64,000 nucleotides of DNA from Phycisphaerae bacterium (GTDB taxonomy: Bacteria; Planctomycetota; Phycisphaerae; UBA1845), in contig JANQQK010000094.1 of assembly GCA_028289375.1 (NCBI GenBank), forward strand, positions 1 to 64,000, read 5' to 3'. The position numbers were made by a program, and so were the translations under genes. Below are positions 1 to 9,987 of the stretch, piece by piece. The stretch's first letter is position 1. Each line of letters starts with the position of its first letter. A model generated the notes under the pieces. It saw only the letters and a list, made by a program, of their open reading frames with translations, did not search any database and had not been told where the DNA came from.

Positions 1-1829
1 GCCACCTCCAGCGCATCGTCCGAAAGCGCCTCGACCACCCCGAAGAACACCACCTGCTCGCCCACCGCGCCGGCTACAACACGCGTCCCATTTGACGAAG
101 CACTCGTTGTTTGCCACGACCACCGCCGCCCCAGACCAAACACCGATTCCAACGCCGACGACGATTCCACCAGCGACGAACGTTCCATGCCCGCGCGTTC
201 AACAAGATCCCCCACGATCGAATCCGCGCTCGCCGATGTACCACCGACATCGCCCCCACCCACATCCGGCACCGCCGTGAACAGCAGCAATTTCCCGAAC
301 CGATCCAACACCACTGTCTGCATCCCGGGCACCACCGGCGGCTTCTCATCAAGCAGCGTTCGCCCATACCCATACCGCACTTCCGATGCATCAAGCGATC
401 GCCAGTCTGCCGCCCACCGATAACAGAACACCACCGACGATGGCGCCCCCGCATCAACCGCCAATGACGCCTCACCCGCAAAATCAAACCCCGCCACCAG
501 ACTCTCAAGATCTCGCGCCCGATGAAACCCACTGACCGCAAAGCCGCCCTCCGTCGCATACCCAGCCGCCCGCACCACCTTCGCAGCCCGATCCACCAGG
601 ACCGATTCATCCAGCACCCCCGCCTGCTCCCACGACAATGGCCTCACGGATCGCGCCGCCACCAGAACAACGAGAAGCAAGATCCCCGCCACCAGCTTCA
701 ACAACGGACGACTTCGACTGGTCCCACCCGGCAACGCCTCCGCCACCATCTGCGGTGAAGGCGTCTCTCCCGCCGCCATCGCCATCGCCAGCAAATCGCC
801 ACCCGACAACGCCGACGCAACCGACAACGCAGACGCCGGGCGATCCTCAGCCCGTTTCGACAGACAACGAACCACAACCTCTTCAACCGCCGGACCAACA
901 TCAGCCACCACTTCCGACAACCGAGGCGCCGACGAAGAACGATGCAGCCGCGCATACCCCACCACACTCTCGGACTCAAACGCCGCCCGACCAGCAAACA
1001 GCTCGAACAGCACCAGCCCCAGCGCGTAGATGTCGGTCAGGACACCCACCCCGGTCCCGTCGAATTGCTCCGGCGCCATGTACGCAGGCGTCCCCGCACG
1101 CGCATCACGATCATCGAGATCATCCGCCAACCGCGCCAACCCGAAGTCTGTTATCCGCACGTTCCCCCGACCATCCAGCATGATGTTCGCCGGCTTCAGA
1201 TCACGATGCAGAATCCCCCGAGCATGCGCCGCCGCCAACCCCAGGCACACCTGACGACCGATTTCCTTCGCCCGCTCCTGCGGCAACCGCCCGATCCGCT
1301 TGATCACGCTCGACAGGTCTTCCCCGTCGACATACTCCATCGAGATGAAAATCCGCCCCCCGCTCTCCCCGATGTCATAAATCCGACACACATTCGGATG
1401 CGTCACCTCCCGACCCATCCGCGCCTCGCGATGAAACCGCGCCAGCCAACCCGGATCCGTCCCATACTCCGGATCAAGAAACTTCAGCGCCACCGGCTGC
1501 CCAAGCGTCAGATCCTCAGCCCGGTAGACCGACCCCATCCCCCCACGCCCGAGCAACGCCACGATCCGAAACCGATCGTTGACCAGATCACCCGCCTGGA
1601 ACGTCAGCGACAGGTCATCACGCGATCGATCACCGCCGCCCGAATCAGCAGGCGCAGGCGACAACACCGTCGTGTCATCATGATGATGCGACAGCAACCG
1701 CGTCACCTCGCGTCGCAACGACTCATCGTCACCGCAAACGCGCACGAGCACCGCGTCCCGCTCAGCAGGGTCAGACCCGAGAACCTCAAGAAAAGCTTCC
1801 TTGATTTGTTTGTGACGATCAGGCGTCAT
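1..1829 (-). CDS. Serine/threonine protein kinase with C-terminal membrane segment (3' end cut by window)
   Basis: The gene reads from ATG at 1829 without a stop to base 1, giving about 609 codons, so its C-terminus lies outside. Residues 1-55 form a helical N-terminal part common in planctomycete kinases. The Hanks kinase domain follows at about 85-345, with glycine loop GRGGMGSVY (94-102), ATP-binding Lys 115/116 in VALKFL, catalytic HRDLKPANI (209-217), DFG (228-230) and MAPEQ (251-255), so it should be active. A membrane segment lies at about 377-393 and an exported part follows that I do not recognise. Its start overlaps the stop of the ECF sigma gene by 4 bases, so the two are co-expressed. 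Inference: a receptor-type kinase working with that sigma factor. Confidence 0.88.
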   Translation of the reverse strand, partial: MTPDRHKQIKEAFLEVLGSDPAERDAVLVRVCGDDESLRREVTRLLSHHHDDTTVLSPAPADSGGGDRSRDDLSLTFQAGDLVNDRFRIVALLGRGGMGSVYRAEDLTLGQPVALKFLDPEYGTDPGWLARFHREARMGREVTHPNVCRIYDIGESGGRIFISMEYVDGEDLSSVIKRIGRLPQERAKEIGRQVCLGLAAAHARGILHRDLKPANIMLDGRGNVRITDFGLARLADDLDDRDARAGTPAYMAPEQFDGTGVGVLTDIYALGLVLFELFAGRAAFESESVVGYARLHRSSSAPRLSEVVADVGPAVEEVVVRCLSKRAEDRPASALSVASALSGGDLLAMAMAAGETPSPQMVAEALPGGTSRSRPLLKLVAGILLLVVLVAARSVRPLSWEQAGVLDESVLVDRAAKVVRAAGYATEGGFAVSGFHRARDLESLVAGFDFAGEASLAVDAGAPSSVVFCYRWAADWRSLDASEVRYGYGRTLLDEKPPVVPGMQTVVLDRFGKLLLFTAVPDVGGGDVGGTSASADSIVGDLVERAGMERSSLVESSSALESVFGLGRRWSWQTTSASSNGTRVVAGAVGEQVVFFGVVEALSDDALEV

Positions 1830-2404
1830 GCTGCCCCGTCAGGATCAAGCTTGCTGCGAAGCCACGCCTTGGCATGTGTCCAGTCCGATTCGATCTTCCG
1901 CTTCGACACCCCCAATACGTCAGCCACTTCCTCCACCGTCAGCCCCGCAAAAAAACGCAACTCCACGATCTGCGCCTGCTGCTCATCCAGCGATGCCAAC
2001 AGATCCAGTGTGTCATTCAGATCGATCGCATCCACATCCCCAAGACTGATCGGAAAGACCCCTTCCTCCAGCACCACCCGCTTTGCATCCCCGCCCCGCT
2101 TTTCCCGCCGCCGAGCCCGCGCGTAGTCAATCAAAACCCGCCGCATCGCCTGGGCGCCCACCGCGTAAAAGTGCGTCCGCCCCTTCCAATCCACCCGACT
2201 CTGATCCACCAGACGAAGAAACGCCTCATGCACCAACGCCGTCGGCTGCAGCGTATGGTCCTTACGCTCCGACCGCAGGTATTTGCCCGCCAGCCCACGC
2301 ATCTCGTCGTAGACGATCGGCAGCAACTCAGCCGCAATCTCAGCCGGTTGACGATCCTGCGTCTCAGCCAACAGACGCGTCAGTTGCTCGGTTTTCTCAC
2401 CCAT
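1826..2404 (-). CDS. ECF RNA polymerase sigma factor, TIGR02999 (Sig-70_X6) type
   Basis: The 192-residue protein has sigma region 2 (PIVYDEMRGLAGKYL, then ALVHEAFLRLVD) and a region 4 helix-turn-helix (AGLTVEEVADVLGVSKRKIE). The ATG at 2404 is preferred over an upstream in-frame start at 2455 because a GGAG element sits about 9 bases before it and the family begins near an MxxxTxLL helix. The TPTALVHEAF-like phrase (here QPTALVHEAFLRL) is typical of the TIGR02999 subfamily known from planctomycetes and acidobacteria. These sigma genes often neighbour Ser/Thr kinases rather than zinc-finger anti-sigma factors, as here. The 4-base overlap with the kinase gene suggests translational coupling. 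Confidence 0.88.
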   Translation of the reverse strand: MGEKTEQLTRLLAETQDRQPAEIAAELLPIVYDEMRGLAGKYLRSERKDHTLQPTALVHEAFLRLVDQSRVDWKGRTHFYAVGAQAMRRVLIDYARARRREKRGGDAKRVVLEEGVFPISLGDVDAIDLNDTLDLLASLDEQQAQIVELRFFAGLTVEEVADVLGVSKRKIESDWTHAKAWLRSKLDPDGAA

Positions 2405-2530
2405 GCCGCAAGCTCCAAGCCAACGCGCAACCAAGATACGCGCAGCCAACCGCATCGGAGCTTACCGCAAACCGAATCACCGATCACCCGAATTCTCGAC
2501 CACCACCCGATCAACAAGACATGCACAAAA

Positions 2531-4009
2531 TCAAGGCGTCACCACATCAGCACCACCCTCATCCCCACGATCCGACATCGCCACTGCAGGCTCAAACGCT
2601 TCCCATCCCCCGCCCAACGCCTTGTACAACCGAATCAACTCCTGCGAGACCGCCACCTCGCTCAGCACCAATCGCTCATCCGCCTCCAGCAACCGCCGCT
2701 CCGCATCCAACACCGGCAGAAACTCACTCAACCCCTTCTCATACAACGTCTCGGCAAGCTCCACCGACCGCCGACTCGACACCAACGCATCCGCGAGCGC
2801 CCTCCGTCGCAACTCCTCCTCCGCGTACACCACCAACGACCGCTCCACATCCTCCACCGCCAACAACACCGACTGCTGAAACCCCGCAAGCGCCGCATCC
2901 ACCCGCGCCTCGCGTGCCGCCACATTCGCCCGCAACGCCCCACCGCGGAACAAGGGCCAACGTATCGTCGGACCGATCGAAAACGTCCGGCTGCTCGCGC
3001 TGAACAGATCCGCAAAATCCACGCTCTCGAACCCCGCCGCCCCGGTGATGAAGAACCGTGGATACAATTCCGCCGTCGCAACACCAACCTCCGCCGTCGC
3101 CGCATGCAGCAAACGCTCCGCCTCACGCACATCAGGCCGGCGCATCAGCAATTCCGACGGCAAACCCACCGGCACCGACTCACCACGCACCACAAGCTCC
3201 GCCGTCCGATCCAACCGCTCCCGCAACGCACCAGGCTGCTGCCCCAACAACACCGCCAGCCGAAACATCGCCGACTGCACGGACGCCCGGATCGGCGGCG
3301 CTGCCGCCTGCGTCGTCTGCAACTGCGCCGTCGCCTGCTGCACATCCAGTTCCGGGACAAGACCCACCTTGAACTTGTTCGACACCAGCTCCAGCGTCTC
3401 CCGCTGAATCGCGATGTTCCGCTCCACCACCGCCAACAAACGCTCCGACCCCCGCAACTCGATGTACGCCGACCCAACCTCCGCCAACACCGAAATCAGC
3501 ACCCCACGCCGCGCCTCCTCCGCCGCCTCCAACCGCGCCTCGGCCGATTCATTCTCCCGCCGCACACTCCCGAAAACATCAATCTCCCACGACGCATCAA
3601 ACCCAACGTCGAACAGCCCCGTCTCCAGCTCCGCCAACCCCTGATCCGACAGCGTCCCCAGATTGATCACCCCATTCTCGCTCGCCCGCTGCCGTTGATA
3701 ACTCCCCCGCGCGTCCACGTTCGGAAGAAACCGCCCCGACGCCACCCGCCTGATCGCCCGCGCCTCCCGAACCCGCGCCCGCGCCGCCGCAAGGTCCAAA
3801 TTCCCCGCCAACGCTTCGGCAATCAGCTCATCCAGAATCGGATCGCCAAACGTCTCCCACCACGCTGTCACCACCGGATCTGCCGCATCCGACACCGACA
3901 CGAACGCCTCACGATGCGTCGTCACCGGCTTCTCATAGTCAGGACCAACGGCAGCACAGCCAGAAAGCACGACCAACCCCAACACCATCCACATTCTCAT
4001 CATCATCAT
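2531..4009 (-). CDS. Outer membrane efflux lipoprotein (TolC/NodT family)
   Basis: The 492-residue protein starts with a lipoprotein signal, MMMMRMWMVLGLVV followed by LSGC, then the phrase AAVGPDYEKP, which is diagnostic of NodT/OprM-type outer membrane factors. Two outer-membrane-efflux repeats of roughly 190 residues follow (for example ARARVREARAIRRVASGRF in the first and YPRFFITGAAGFESVDF in the second). It forms the outer membrane channel of the tripartite pump encoded just upstream. The ATG at 4009 overlaps the TGA of the RND gene by 4 bases; the reading frame stays open to 4234, but that extension is only antisense-like Gly/Val-rich sequence. Confidence 0.93.
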   Translation of the reverse strand: MMMMRMWMVLGLVVLSGCAAVGPDYEKPVTTHREAFVSVSDAADPVVTAWWETFGDPILDELIAEALAGNLDLAAARARVREARAIRRVASGRFLPNVDARGSYQRQRASENGVINLGTLSDQGLAELETGLFDVGFDASWEIDVFGSVRRENESAEARLEAAEEARRGVLISVLAEVGSAYIELRGSERLLAVVERNIAIQRETLELVSNKFKVGLVPELDVQQATAQLQTTQAAAPPIRASVQSAMFRLAVLLGQQPGALRERLDRTAELVVRGESVPVGLPSELLMRRPDVREAERLLHAATAEVGVATAELYPRFFITGAAGFESVDFADLFSASSRTFSIGPTIRWPLFRGGALRANVAAREARVDAALAGFQQSVLLAVEDVERSLVVYAEEELRRRALADALVSSRRSVELAETLYEKGLSEFLPVLDAERRLLEADERLVLSEVAVSQELIRLYKALGGGWEAFEPAVAMSDRGDEGGADVVTP

Positions 4010-7000
4010 GCTCCCACCACCACCGCCGGCACCGTCGCCGCAGACCGCGTCGACCCGCGATTCAACAACAAATACGCCCCCGGAATGAACAACACCGCCA
4101 CCAGCGTGGCCCCGCCAATCCCACCAACCAGCACGATCGCAAGCGAAGGCCAAAAGTCCCCACCCACGAACAACAACAGCGGCAGAAACCCGCCAATCGT
4201 CGTCGCCGTCGTCGCGATCACATGGCGCGTGCACCCCTGCACCGCCGCCACCACCGCATCCAACTCCCCACGTGACGCACGGTCATCCGCCCGTATCGCC
4301 GCCAGCACCACGATACTGTCATTCAACGCCACCCCGATCAGCCCCAGCGTCCCAAGAATCGTATTGAAACTCACCGGAAAGTCGATCGACCACGTCGACA
4401 GCAACCCCAGCCCCACCGAAAACACAGCCACAAACCCCAGCACCAGCGCATACCGCACACTGCGAAACGCAAGGATCAGCGTCGACACCATCAACGTCCC
4501 CAGAATCGGCGCATACGTCGTCAGGTTCGCCTTCGCTTCAGCATCCTGCTCGCTGGCACCACCAAACTCAATCCGATACCCCGCAGGCAAATCCCATCCT
4601 TCCGAATTCATTTTCGCCAACACCGTGCGACCAATATCAATCGGCAACCCACCATTCCGCACATACGCCTTGATCGTGTTCGTCCGCTCGCTGTCGAACC
4701 GCGCAATCCCGCCCAGCTCCGGCTTCAGCGCAAAAGACCCCAACGACGACGCATGCGTCCACCGCTCCGCATCCCCACGCACCAGCGCCGTCGACGCAAT
4801 GTCACTCAGACGCCGCCGATGCTCAGCCACATAACGCACCCGCACCGGCAACCGTTCCAGATCCTCAATCACACTCCCCGACGTGCTTCCCTCCAACGCC
4901 GCCTCAAGCTGCGTCGAAATGTCCGCCAACGTCAGACCCGCAATCCGCGCAGCGTCCTCATCCGCTTCGAAAAACAGCTTCGGCTCGCCGCGCGGCATGC
5001 TCGCCTGACTGTGCAGTACCTCCGGATGCGCCTGCAACGCCGAACGCAACCGATCCCCGATCAACTGCAACTCCCCCAGGTTCGGACCAAACAACCGATA
5101 CTCGATATCCGCCACCACCGGCGGCCCCTGCGCAAACTGACGCACCACGATCTGCGCCTTCGGATGACGCTCATCCAACAACACCTGCGCCTCATCGATC
5201 AGCCGTTTCGTCGCCCGCGACGACTCGGTCGTCACAATCGCATGCGCATACTCCGACGCTCGATCCTGGTTCATCACCAGGTTGTAAAACACCGTCGGGA
5301 AACTCCCGCCCACCAGCCAAGACACCCCCTCAACACCCGCCATCGACCGCAACGTTGACTCCACCGACTCGGCCTCCGCCAGCGTCGCCTCGATCGCGCT
5401 GTCACTCGGCATCCACACGCGCACCTCGAACATGTTGCGATCCACCGGCGGAAAAAACTGATTCCCCAATCGAGGCCCAACCACAAATCCCGCCAACGGC
5501 AACGCCGCCGCCACCGCAATCGCCGCCACCGGCGAACCCAACAGCGCCCGCAACACACGCTCATACAACCGCGACAGCCACGCAGACCCGACACCATCCC
5601 GATACCACCGCCGCTTCGCCTCCGCGGGCGTCGGCTTCGCAAACAAACCCGCCAATGCAGCCGTGATCGTCATCGCAATCACAAACGACGCGCTGATCGC
5701 CAAGATCACGCTCATCCCGATCGAACCCACAAAATCACCCGCATTCCCCGCCAGCAGCATGATCGGCGCGAACGCCAATATCGTCGTGATTGTCGACGCC
5801 AACAGCGGCAGGAACAGATGACGCACAGCCTGACCCACCGCCGCCACTGGTGTCGCCCCCCGCGACTTGTACGTCGTCACCTCATCGGTCATCACGATCG
5901 CGTTGTCGATCAGCAAACCCAGCGCGATGATCATCCCGAAGATCGACATCTGCTGGATCGCACCACCCGACAACTGCCACCCGAACATCACCACGGCCAC
6001 CACCAGCGGCAACGCCGTCGCCACAATCACCGCCGGGCGAATACCCATGATCACAAACACCGCCAACATGATCACACCCGCACCCGCCAGCAGGTTCTCC
6101 GCAAGAATCGCCAACCGCGCCGACGTGTAAGGCTCCTGCTCAAACACCCGGTCAACGCGAACACCGCCCGCTCGATCTGCCTCAAACGACGACACCACCG
6201 CGTTCGCCCGCTCAGCCCATTGATCCACCCGCACACCTGACGACACCCGCGCTGCCACCAGCACCGACCGCCGACCCTCGACCAGCGCAATCTCCGTCTC
6301 CGGCGTCCGCCAGCCACGACGTACATTGGCCACGTCATCCACCGTCAGCACCGAACCGTCCGCCCCCGTCACCAGCGGCACCCGCCCGATCCGCCGCACC
6401 GTATCCAACTCCCCCTCCACCTCGATCAGCACATCCGACACCTCACCGCGCAACATCCCCGCCGGCCGTTTCGCATCCGCCTGCCCCACAAGCCTCGCCA
6501 CATCCGTGGCAGACAACCCAAGCTCCGCCAGCTCATTCCGATCCGCCTCGATCGTGATCTCCTCTTCAGGCTCCCCGTAGATGCGAACCAGTTCCGTCCC
6601 CTCCACGTTTCGCAACCGATCCGACAGATCCTCCGCCAACCGGTTCAGCAATCCCACCTGCGGCTCGCCATCAAAATCCCACGTCAGTCCCACAATCAGC
6701 GTAAACGCCGCCGGATCACGCTTGTCATCCACGAACGGCTCACCCGCCTCGGGCGGCAGCAGCGCCCGCGCCTCGCCCACCTTGTCGCGCACCTCCGCAA
6801 ACAACTGCTGATTCGTCTCCGCGTCCACACGCTCCGCAAACTCCACCCCGATCACCGACACCCCCGCCCGCGACGTCGAATCCAGATCCTTGATCTCCCC
6901 AATCTCGTCCAGCGACTCCTCCAGCACCTCCGTCACCAGCGTCTCCACCCGCTCCGCCGACGCACCCGGAACCGGCGTGATCACCAGCACCCCGCGATTC

Positions 7001-7149
7001 GCAATTCGCGGATCCTCCAACCGCGGCAACGACATCACAGCCGACACCCCACCCACCAGAATCACCACGATGCTCAACCACAAGAGATGACGATTGCGAA
7101 AAAACAACGTCTCCAGATCACGCGGCGTGCGTTCCATCCCAGCCATCAT
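4006..7149 (-). CDS. RND-family efflux pump, inner membrane subunit (AcrB/HAE1-like)
   Basis: At 1047 residues it has the usual AcrB length. An N-terminal helix (LLWLSIVVILVGGVSAVMS) is followed by the first periplasmic loop, a helix cluster around 345-540, a second large loop and a final helix cluster around 870-1040. It should export hydrophobic compounds by proton antiport, with the fusion protein and outer membrane factor of the same operon. Helix 4 reads GLLIDNAIVM, where AcrB has two adjacent aspartates (D407-D408); the second is Asn here. Start and stop each overlap the neighbouring genes by 4 bases. The substrate cannot be read from sequence. Confidence 0.95.
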   Translation of the reverse strand: MMAGMERTPRDLETLFFRNRHLLWLSIVVILVGGVSAVMSLPRLEDPRIANRGVLVITPVPGASAERVETLVTEVLEESLDEIGEIKDLDSTSRAGVSVIGVEFAERVDAETNQQLFAEVRDKVGEARALLPPEAGEPFVDDKRDPAAFTLIVGLTWDFDGEPQVGLLNRLAEDLSDRLRNVEGTELVRIYGEPEEEITIEADRNELAELGLSATDVARLVGQADAKRPAGMLRGEVSDVLIEVEGELDTVRRIGRVPLVTGADGSVLTVDDVANVRRGWRTPETEIALVEGRRSVLVAARVSSGVRVDQWAERANAVVSSFEADRAGGVRVDRVFEQEPYTSARLAILAENLLAGAGVIMLAVFVIMGIRPAVIVATALPLVVAVVMFGWQLSGGAIQQMSIFGMIIALGLLIDNAIVMTDEVTTYKSRGATPVAAVGQAVRHLFLPLLASTITTILAFAPIMLLAGNAGDFVGSIGMSVILAISASFVIAMTITAALAGLFAKPTPAEAKRRWYRDGVGSAWLSRLYERVLRALLGSPVAAIAVAAALPLAGFVVGPRLGNQFFPPVDRNMFEVRVWMPSDSAIEATLAEAESVESTLRSMAGVEGVSWLVGGSFPTVFYNLVMNQDRASEYAHAIVTTESSRATKRLIDEAQVLLDERHPKAQIVVRQFAQGPPVVADIEYRLFGPNLGELQLIGDRLRSALQAHPEVLHSQASMPRGEPKLFFEADEDAARIAGLTLADISTQLEAALEGSTSGSVIEDLERLPVRVRYVAEHRRRLSDIASTALVRGDAERWTHASSLGSFALKPELGGIARFDSERTNTIKAYVRNGGLPIDIGRTVLAKMNSEGWDLPAGYRIEFGGASEQDAEAKANLTTYAPILGTLMVSTLILAFRSVRYALVLGFVAVFSVGLGLLSTWSIDFPVSFNTILGTLGLIGVALNDSIVVLAAIRADDRASRGELDAVVAAVQGCTRHVIATTATTIGGFLPLLLFVGGDFWPSLAIVLVGGIGGATLVAVLFIPGAYLLLNRGSTRSAATVPAVVVGA

Positions 7150-8285
7150 TCACCCTCCCCACCCATCACCCGCACACGCATCCCCGGCGACACCCGCTGC
7201 AGCCCCGCCGCCACAAACCGCTGATCATCGGCGAGTGCCCCCCGCGCAAACACCCGATCCGTCTCCTGATGCAACACCTCAACATCCGCCCGCCGCAACA
7301 TCGATTCGCCATCAACCACATCAACGACGTACACCGACCACAAACCCCGCGTCCCCTCCGTCAACGCCTGCATCGGCAGCCAGAACCCGCGCTCAACCCG
7401 CTCGACGCCGATCGTCACCCGTGCCAGATCACCGCTGCGAATCCCGTCGATCTCCGCATCCAAACGAACAACCACATCCACGCCGCGCCCCGCCCGGTCC
7501 CGCACCGGCAGGATCGACGTCACCACACCATCCACCACACGATCCCGAATCCGTACGTCGAAATGCTGACCCACCGACACCGCATCCACAGCCGCCCCGC
7601 CAACACCAATACGCACCTCCGGGTGCTTCCGCTCCAGCAGCCGCACCACCGGCATCCCCGCATCGATCACCCGACCCACATCCACAAACCGCCGCGCCAC
7701 AACCGCGTCAAACGGACTACGCACCGTCGTCTTGGCAATATCCACCTCGATCGACGCCACCGCCGCCGACGCACGATTCGCATTCGCCGTCGCAGACGCC
7801 AACGCCTTCTCCGCGTCATCCAGATCCTGCGCCGACGCCGCGTTCAATTCCCGAGCCTCCGCGATCCGCTTCAGCGTCAACTCCGCCAACGCCCGATCCG
7901 CTTCAGCCTGCTCCTCAGCCGCCATCAGCTCTGCCCGCCGCGCACGCAACCGCTCAGAATCCAGCCTCGCAAGTTCCGTTCCCGTCGCGGCCAGTTCACC
8001 TTCCTCGACCGCCACAGACGCCACCATGCCCGCCACTTCAAACCCGATGTCACTTTCCTGCCGCGCCTCGACCCGCCCGACGAATGATCGTTGAACCGTG
8101 TAACCCGCTTCCCAACGAATCTCATCCGTCGTCACCAAGAGCGCTTCAACCCCCGGACCAGCCGTTCGTTCCGTCGCCTCCGGTCGCGTCAACGCCCCAA
8201 ACCCGACCAGACCCGCCAACACCGCCACCACGACCAGCGTCGTCAGCCACGCACCCGCCCGCCTCATCCAATCCACCGAAACCAT
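7146..8285 (-). CDS. RND efflux membrane fusion protein (HlyD/AcrA family)
   Basis: The 379-residue periplasmic adaptor has an N-terminal membrane anchor (WLTTLVVVAVLAGLVGFGAL) instead of a lipoprotein signal. The first lipoyl half (FVGRVEARQESDIGFEVAG, VEEGELA) is followed by an alpha-helical hairpin of about residues 105-180, the second lipoyl half (KTTVRSPFDAVVARRFVD) and beta-barrel domains. It bridges pump and channel. It lies between the TetR regulator gene and the pump gene with overlapping start and stop codons, which makes a single translationally coupled operon likely. Confidence 0.94.
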   Translation of the reverse strand: MVSVDWMRRAGAWLTTLVVVAVLAGLVGFGALTRPEATERTAGPGVEALLVTTDEIRWEAGYTVQRSFVGRVEARQESDIGFEVAGMVASVAVEEGELAATGTELARLDSERLRARRAELMAAEEQAEADRALAELTLKRIAEARELNAASAQDLDDAEKALASATANANRASAAVASIEVDIAKTTVRSPFDAVVARRFVDVGRVIDAGMPVVRLLERKHPEVRIGVGGAAVDAVSVGQHFDVRIRDRVVDGVVTSILPVRDRAGRGVDVVVRLDAEIDGIRSGDLARVTIGVERVERGFWLPMQALTEGTRGLWSVYVVDVVDGESMLRRADVEVLHQETDRVFARGALADDQRFVAAGLQRVSPGMRVRVMGGEGE

Positions 8286-8899
8286 CAGAGACCACCCCCA
8301 CCCAAATCGTCGTTGCAGCCAGCCTCTCGCGTCAGCGTCGCAAACGCTTCCGCTGCGGCTGCCTCGCGAACCCGCGTCGCGAACGGCTCATCCAACGCCC
8401 GCGAAATCATCATCGCCCCCGCCATCTGCGACACCGCCGCCATCACCCGGCGCTCGGCTTCGCCGCGCGACGCATCCACGCGTGAACACACCTTCGCCAA
8501 CCGCTTCTCGAAAATCTCCGTAAACGCCGTCCGCGCCTCAGCCCCGGACCGCGCGATCTCCGGCGCCAACGCAGGAAACGGACATCCCTCAGCCGTGTGC
8601 GCCCGATGCTCGTCCCCCAGGTACCGATGCACCCACGCCCGCAACCATTCGCGATCGGGCAGATGATCAAACTGCGCCTCGAACCGCTCGCTCACCTGGT
8701 CAAACCCCGACCGGATCACGGCCGCAATCAAGTCGTCCTTGCTCTCGAAGTGCGCGTAAAACCCGCCATGCGTCAGCTCCGCCTCCTTCATGACCGCCGC
8801 AACCCCGGTCTCGGCAAACCCCCGCGCCCGGAATTGCTTGCCAGCCGCCTTCAGAATCCGCTCCCGAGTCCGCTTCTTGTGCTCTGCCGTGTACCGCAT
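8285..8899 (-). CDS. TetR/AcrR-family transcriptional repressor of the efflux operon
   Basis: The 204-residue protein starts at ATG 8899. The N-terminal DNA-binding domain is clear: RERILKAAGKQFRARGF, then the helix-turn-helix AAVMKEAELTHGGFYAHF and the closing SKDDLIAAVI. The C-terminal ligand-binding domain holds two cysteines near the middle (EGCPFPALA, KVCSRVD). It is the first gene of the pump operon and overlaps the membrane fusion gene. An inverted repeat, GTCATA...TATGAC, lies 27-53 bases upstream of the start and is the likely operator, so the operon is probably autorepressed and induced by a pump substrate. Confidence 0.92.
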   Translation of the reverse strand: MRYTAEHKKRTRERILKAAGKQFRARGFAETGVAAVMKEAELTHGGFYAHFESKDDLIAAVIRSGFDQVSERFEAQFDHLPDREWLRAWVHRYLGDEHRAHTAEGCPFPALAPEIARSGAEARTAFTEIFEKRLAKVCSRVDASRGEAERRVMAAVSQMAGAMMISRALDEPFATRVREAAAAEAFATLTREAGCNDDLGGGGL

Positions 8900-8925
8900 G
8901 GAGAACGCTCCATAGAATGATGAAC

Positions 8926-8952
8926 GTCATATATCTGCACGTATATTATGAC
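8926..8952. promoter_or_regulatory. Inverted repeat, candidate TetR operator and promoter
   Basis: GTCATATAT (8926-8934) faces TATATTATGAC (8942-8952), giving six perfectly paired outer bases and an AT-rich core in otherwise GC-rich DNA. It sits directly in front of the TetR gene, where autorepressors of pump operons usually bind. The AT-rich arms could also hold the -10 element of the operon promoter. Confidence 0.55.
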
Positions 8953-9039
8953 ATGCATAATCCCATGGCACCCCAAGACGCACGGAAATCGCAAAAAAAC
9001 CGCAAGAATTAAACCGAAGAACGATAAAATAAGGCCAGA

Positions 9040-9786
9040 CTAGCCTTCACTCATCTCCGCTTCGACCACGCCCGTCGCAAAACCCTTATACGCGCCACCG
9101 ATCTGCTTCGCCATCGAATCCGGAAACACGTGGAAGTTTCCGTTCTTGAACGCGGCCACGATCGCATCGCCCACCAGCGACGGCGGCTCGGCAATCTCCG
9201 TCAGCCCCGCGCTATCGCCCATGTCCGTCGCGATCGGACCGGGATGCACGCTGTAGACAGCCGTCCCCTGCGCCCCCAGATGCGTCCGCAACGCCTGCGT
9301 CACCGAATAGGAGGCTGCCTTCGACGCACAATACGTCGTGAACTCCGGGAAACACTTCATCGACACCACAGAATTGAGCTGCACAAACGCCCCACCGCCG
9401 TTGGCTTTCAGCACCGGCGCGAACGCATGCGCCGTCCGAATCAACCCGAACACATTCATGTCGAGTTCAAACGTTAAATCCTCGATCGCATTCGGATCCA
9501 GCGATTTGGTGGTTCGCAGCACGCCGGCGTTGTTGACCACGATGTGCACATCCTTCGCCGACTGCGCCGCCGCTTTGATCAACTCGAAGCTACCGAGATC
9601 AAATGGCAACGGAACCACCTTCTCGCCATACTTCTCCACCAGCGGATCCGCAGACGCCACGTCTCGAACCGCTGCGTACACCTTCGCCACACCATTGGCC
9701 AACAGCGACTCCACGATCGCTTTGCCAATTCCCCGATTTGCACCCGTCACCAACGCATTCTTCCCTGCAAAGTCATACGTGCTCAT
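9040..9786 (-). CDS. Short-chain dehydrogenase/reductase (SDR family)
   Basis: The 248-residue classical SDR carries the nucleotide-binding TGANRGIG (about 14-21), the NNAG motif (about 83-86) and the catalytic Ser and Y-x3-K pair (NSVVS, then YCASK). It should oxidise or reduce an alcohol/carbonyl with NAD(P). I chose ATG 9786 over an in-frame upstream start at 9801 because a GAAAGGG element sits 6 bases before it. The gene ends 140 bases before the TetR gene and may be read with it, but the inverted repeat between them argues for a separate promoter. The substrate is unknown. Confidence 0.9.
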   Translation of the reverse strand: MSTYDFAGKNALVTGANRGIGKAIVESLLANGVAKVYAAVRDVASADPLVEKYGEKVVPLPFDLGSFELIKAAAQSAKDVHIVVNNAGVLRTTKSLDPNAIEDLTFELDMNVFGLIRTAHAFAPVLKANGGGAFVQLNSVVSMKCFPEFTTYCASKAASYSVTQALRTHLGAQGTAVYSVHPGPIATDMGDSAGLTEIAEPPSLVGDAIVAAFKNGNFHVFPDSMAKQIGGAYKGFATGVVEAEMSEG

Positions 9787-9892
9787 GCCCAGCCCTTTCA
9801 AATGCTCGCGCCTTACCTGATAGCCAAACGCGCCGCCAACACGCGACCGCCGGCCATTCTAGTCCCCGCCGGCACGATTGTCCGACGTCGGC

Positions 9893-9920
9893 TCGACTGT
9901 CCGCAGATATGCCCTATGCT
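9893..9920 (+). promoter_or_regulatory. Weak sigma-70-like promoter candidate before the UbiB-like gene
   Basis: TCGACT (9893-9898) and TATGCT (9915-9920) are separated by 16 bases and point toward the gene starting at 9988. A GGAGGA ribosome binding site follows at 9975-9980. The -35 match is partial, so the call is tentative. Confidence 0.3.
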
Positions 9921-9987
9921 CAGCGATATTGGCCGCGTGCTGCCCGTGAAGTAGCCGATCTTCCGAACAGCCTCGGAGGACATATCC

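Noticed and set aside
1874..4834. 986-codon open frame on the plus strand
   Set aside because: It runs antisense over the sigma, efflux channel and pump genes, is Arg/Pro/His-rich and has no domain; high GC removes stops from the shadow frame.
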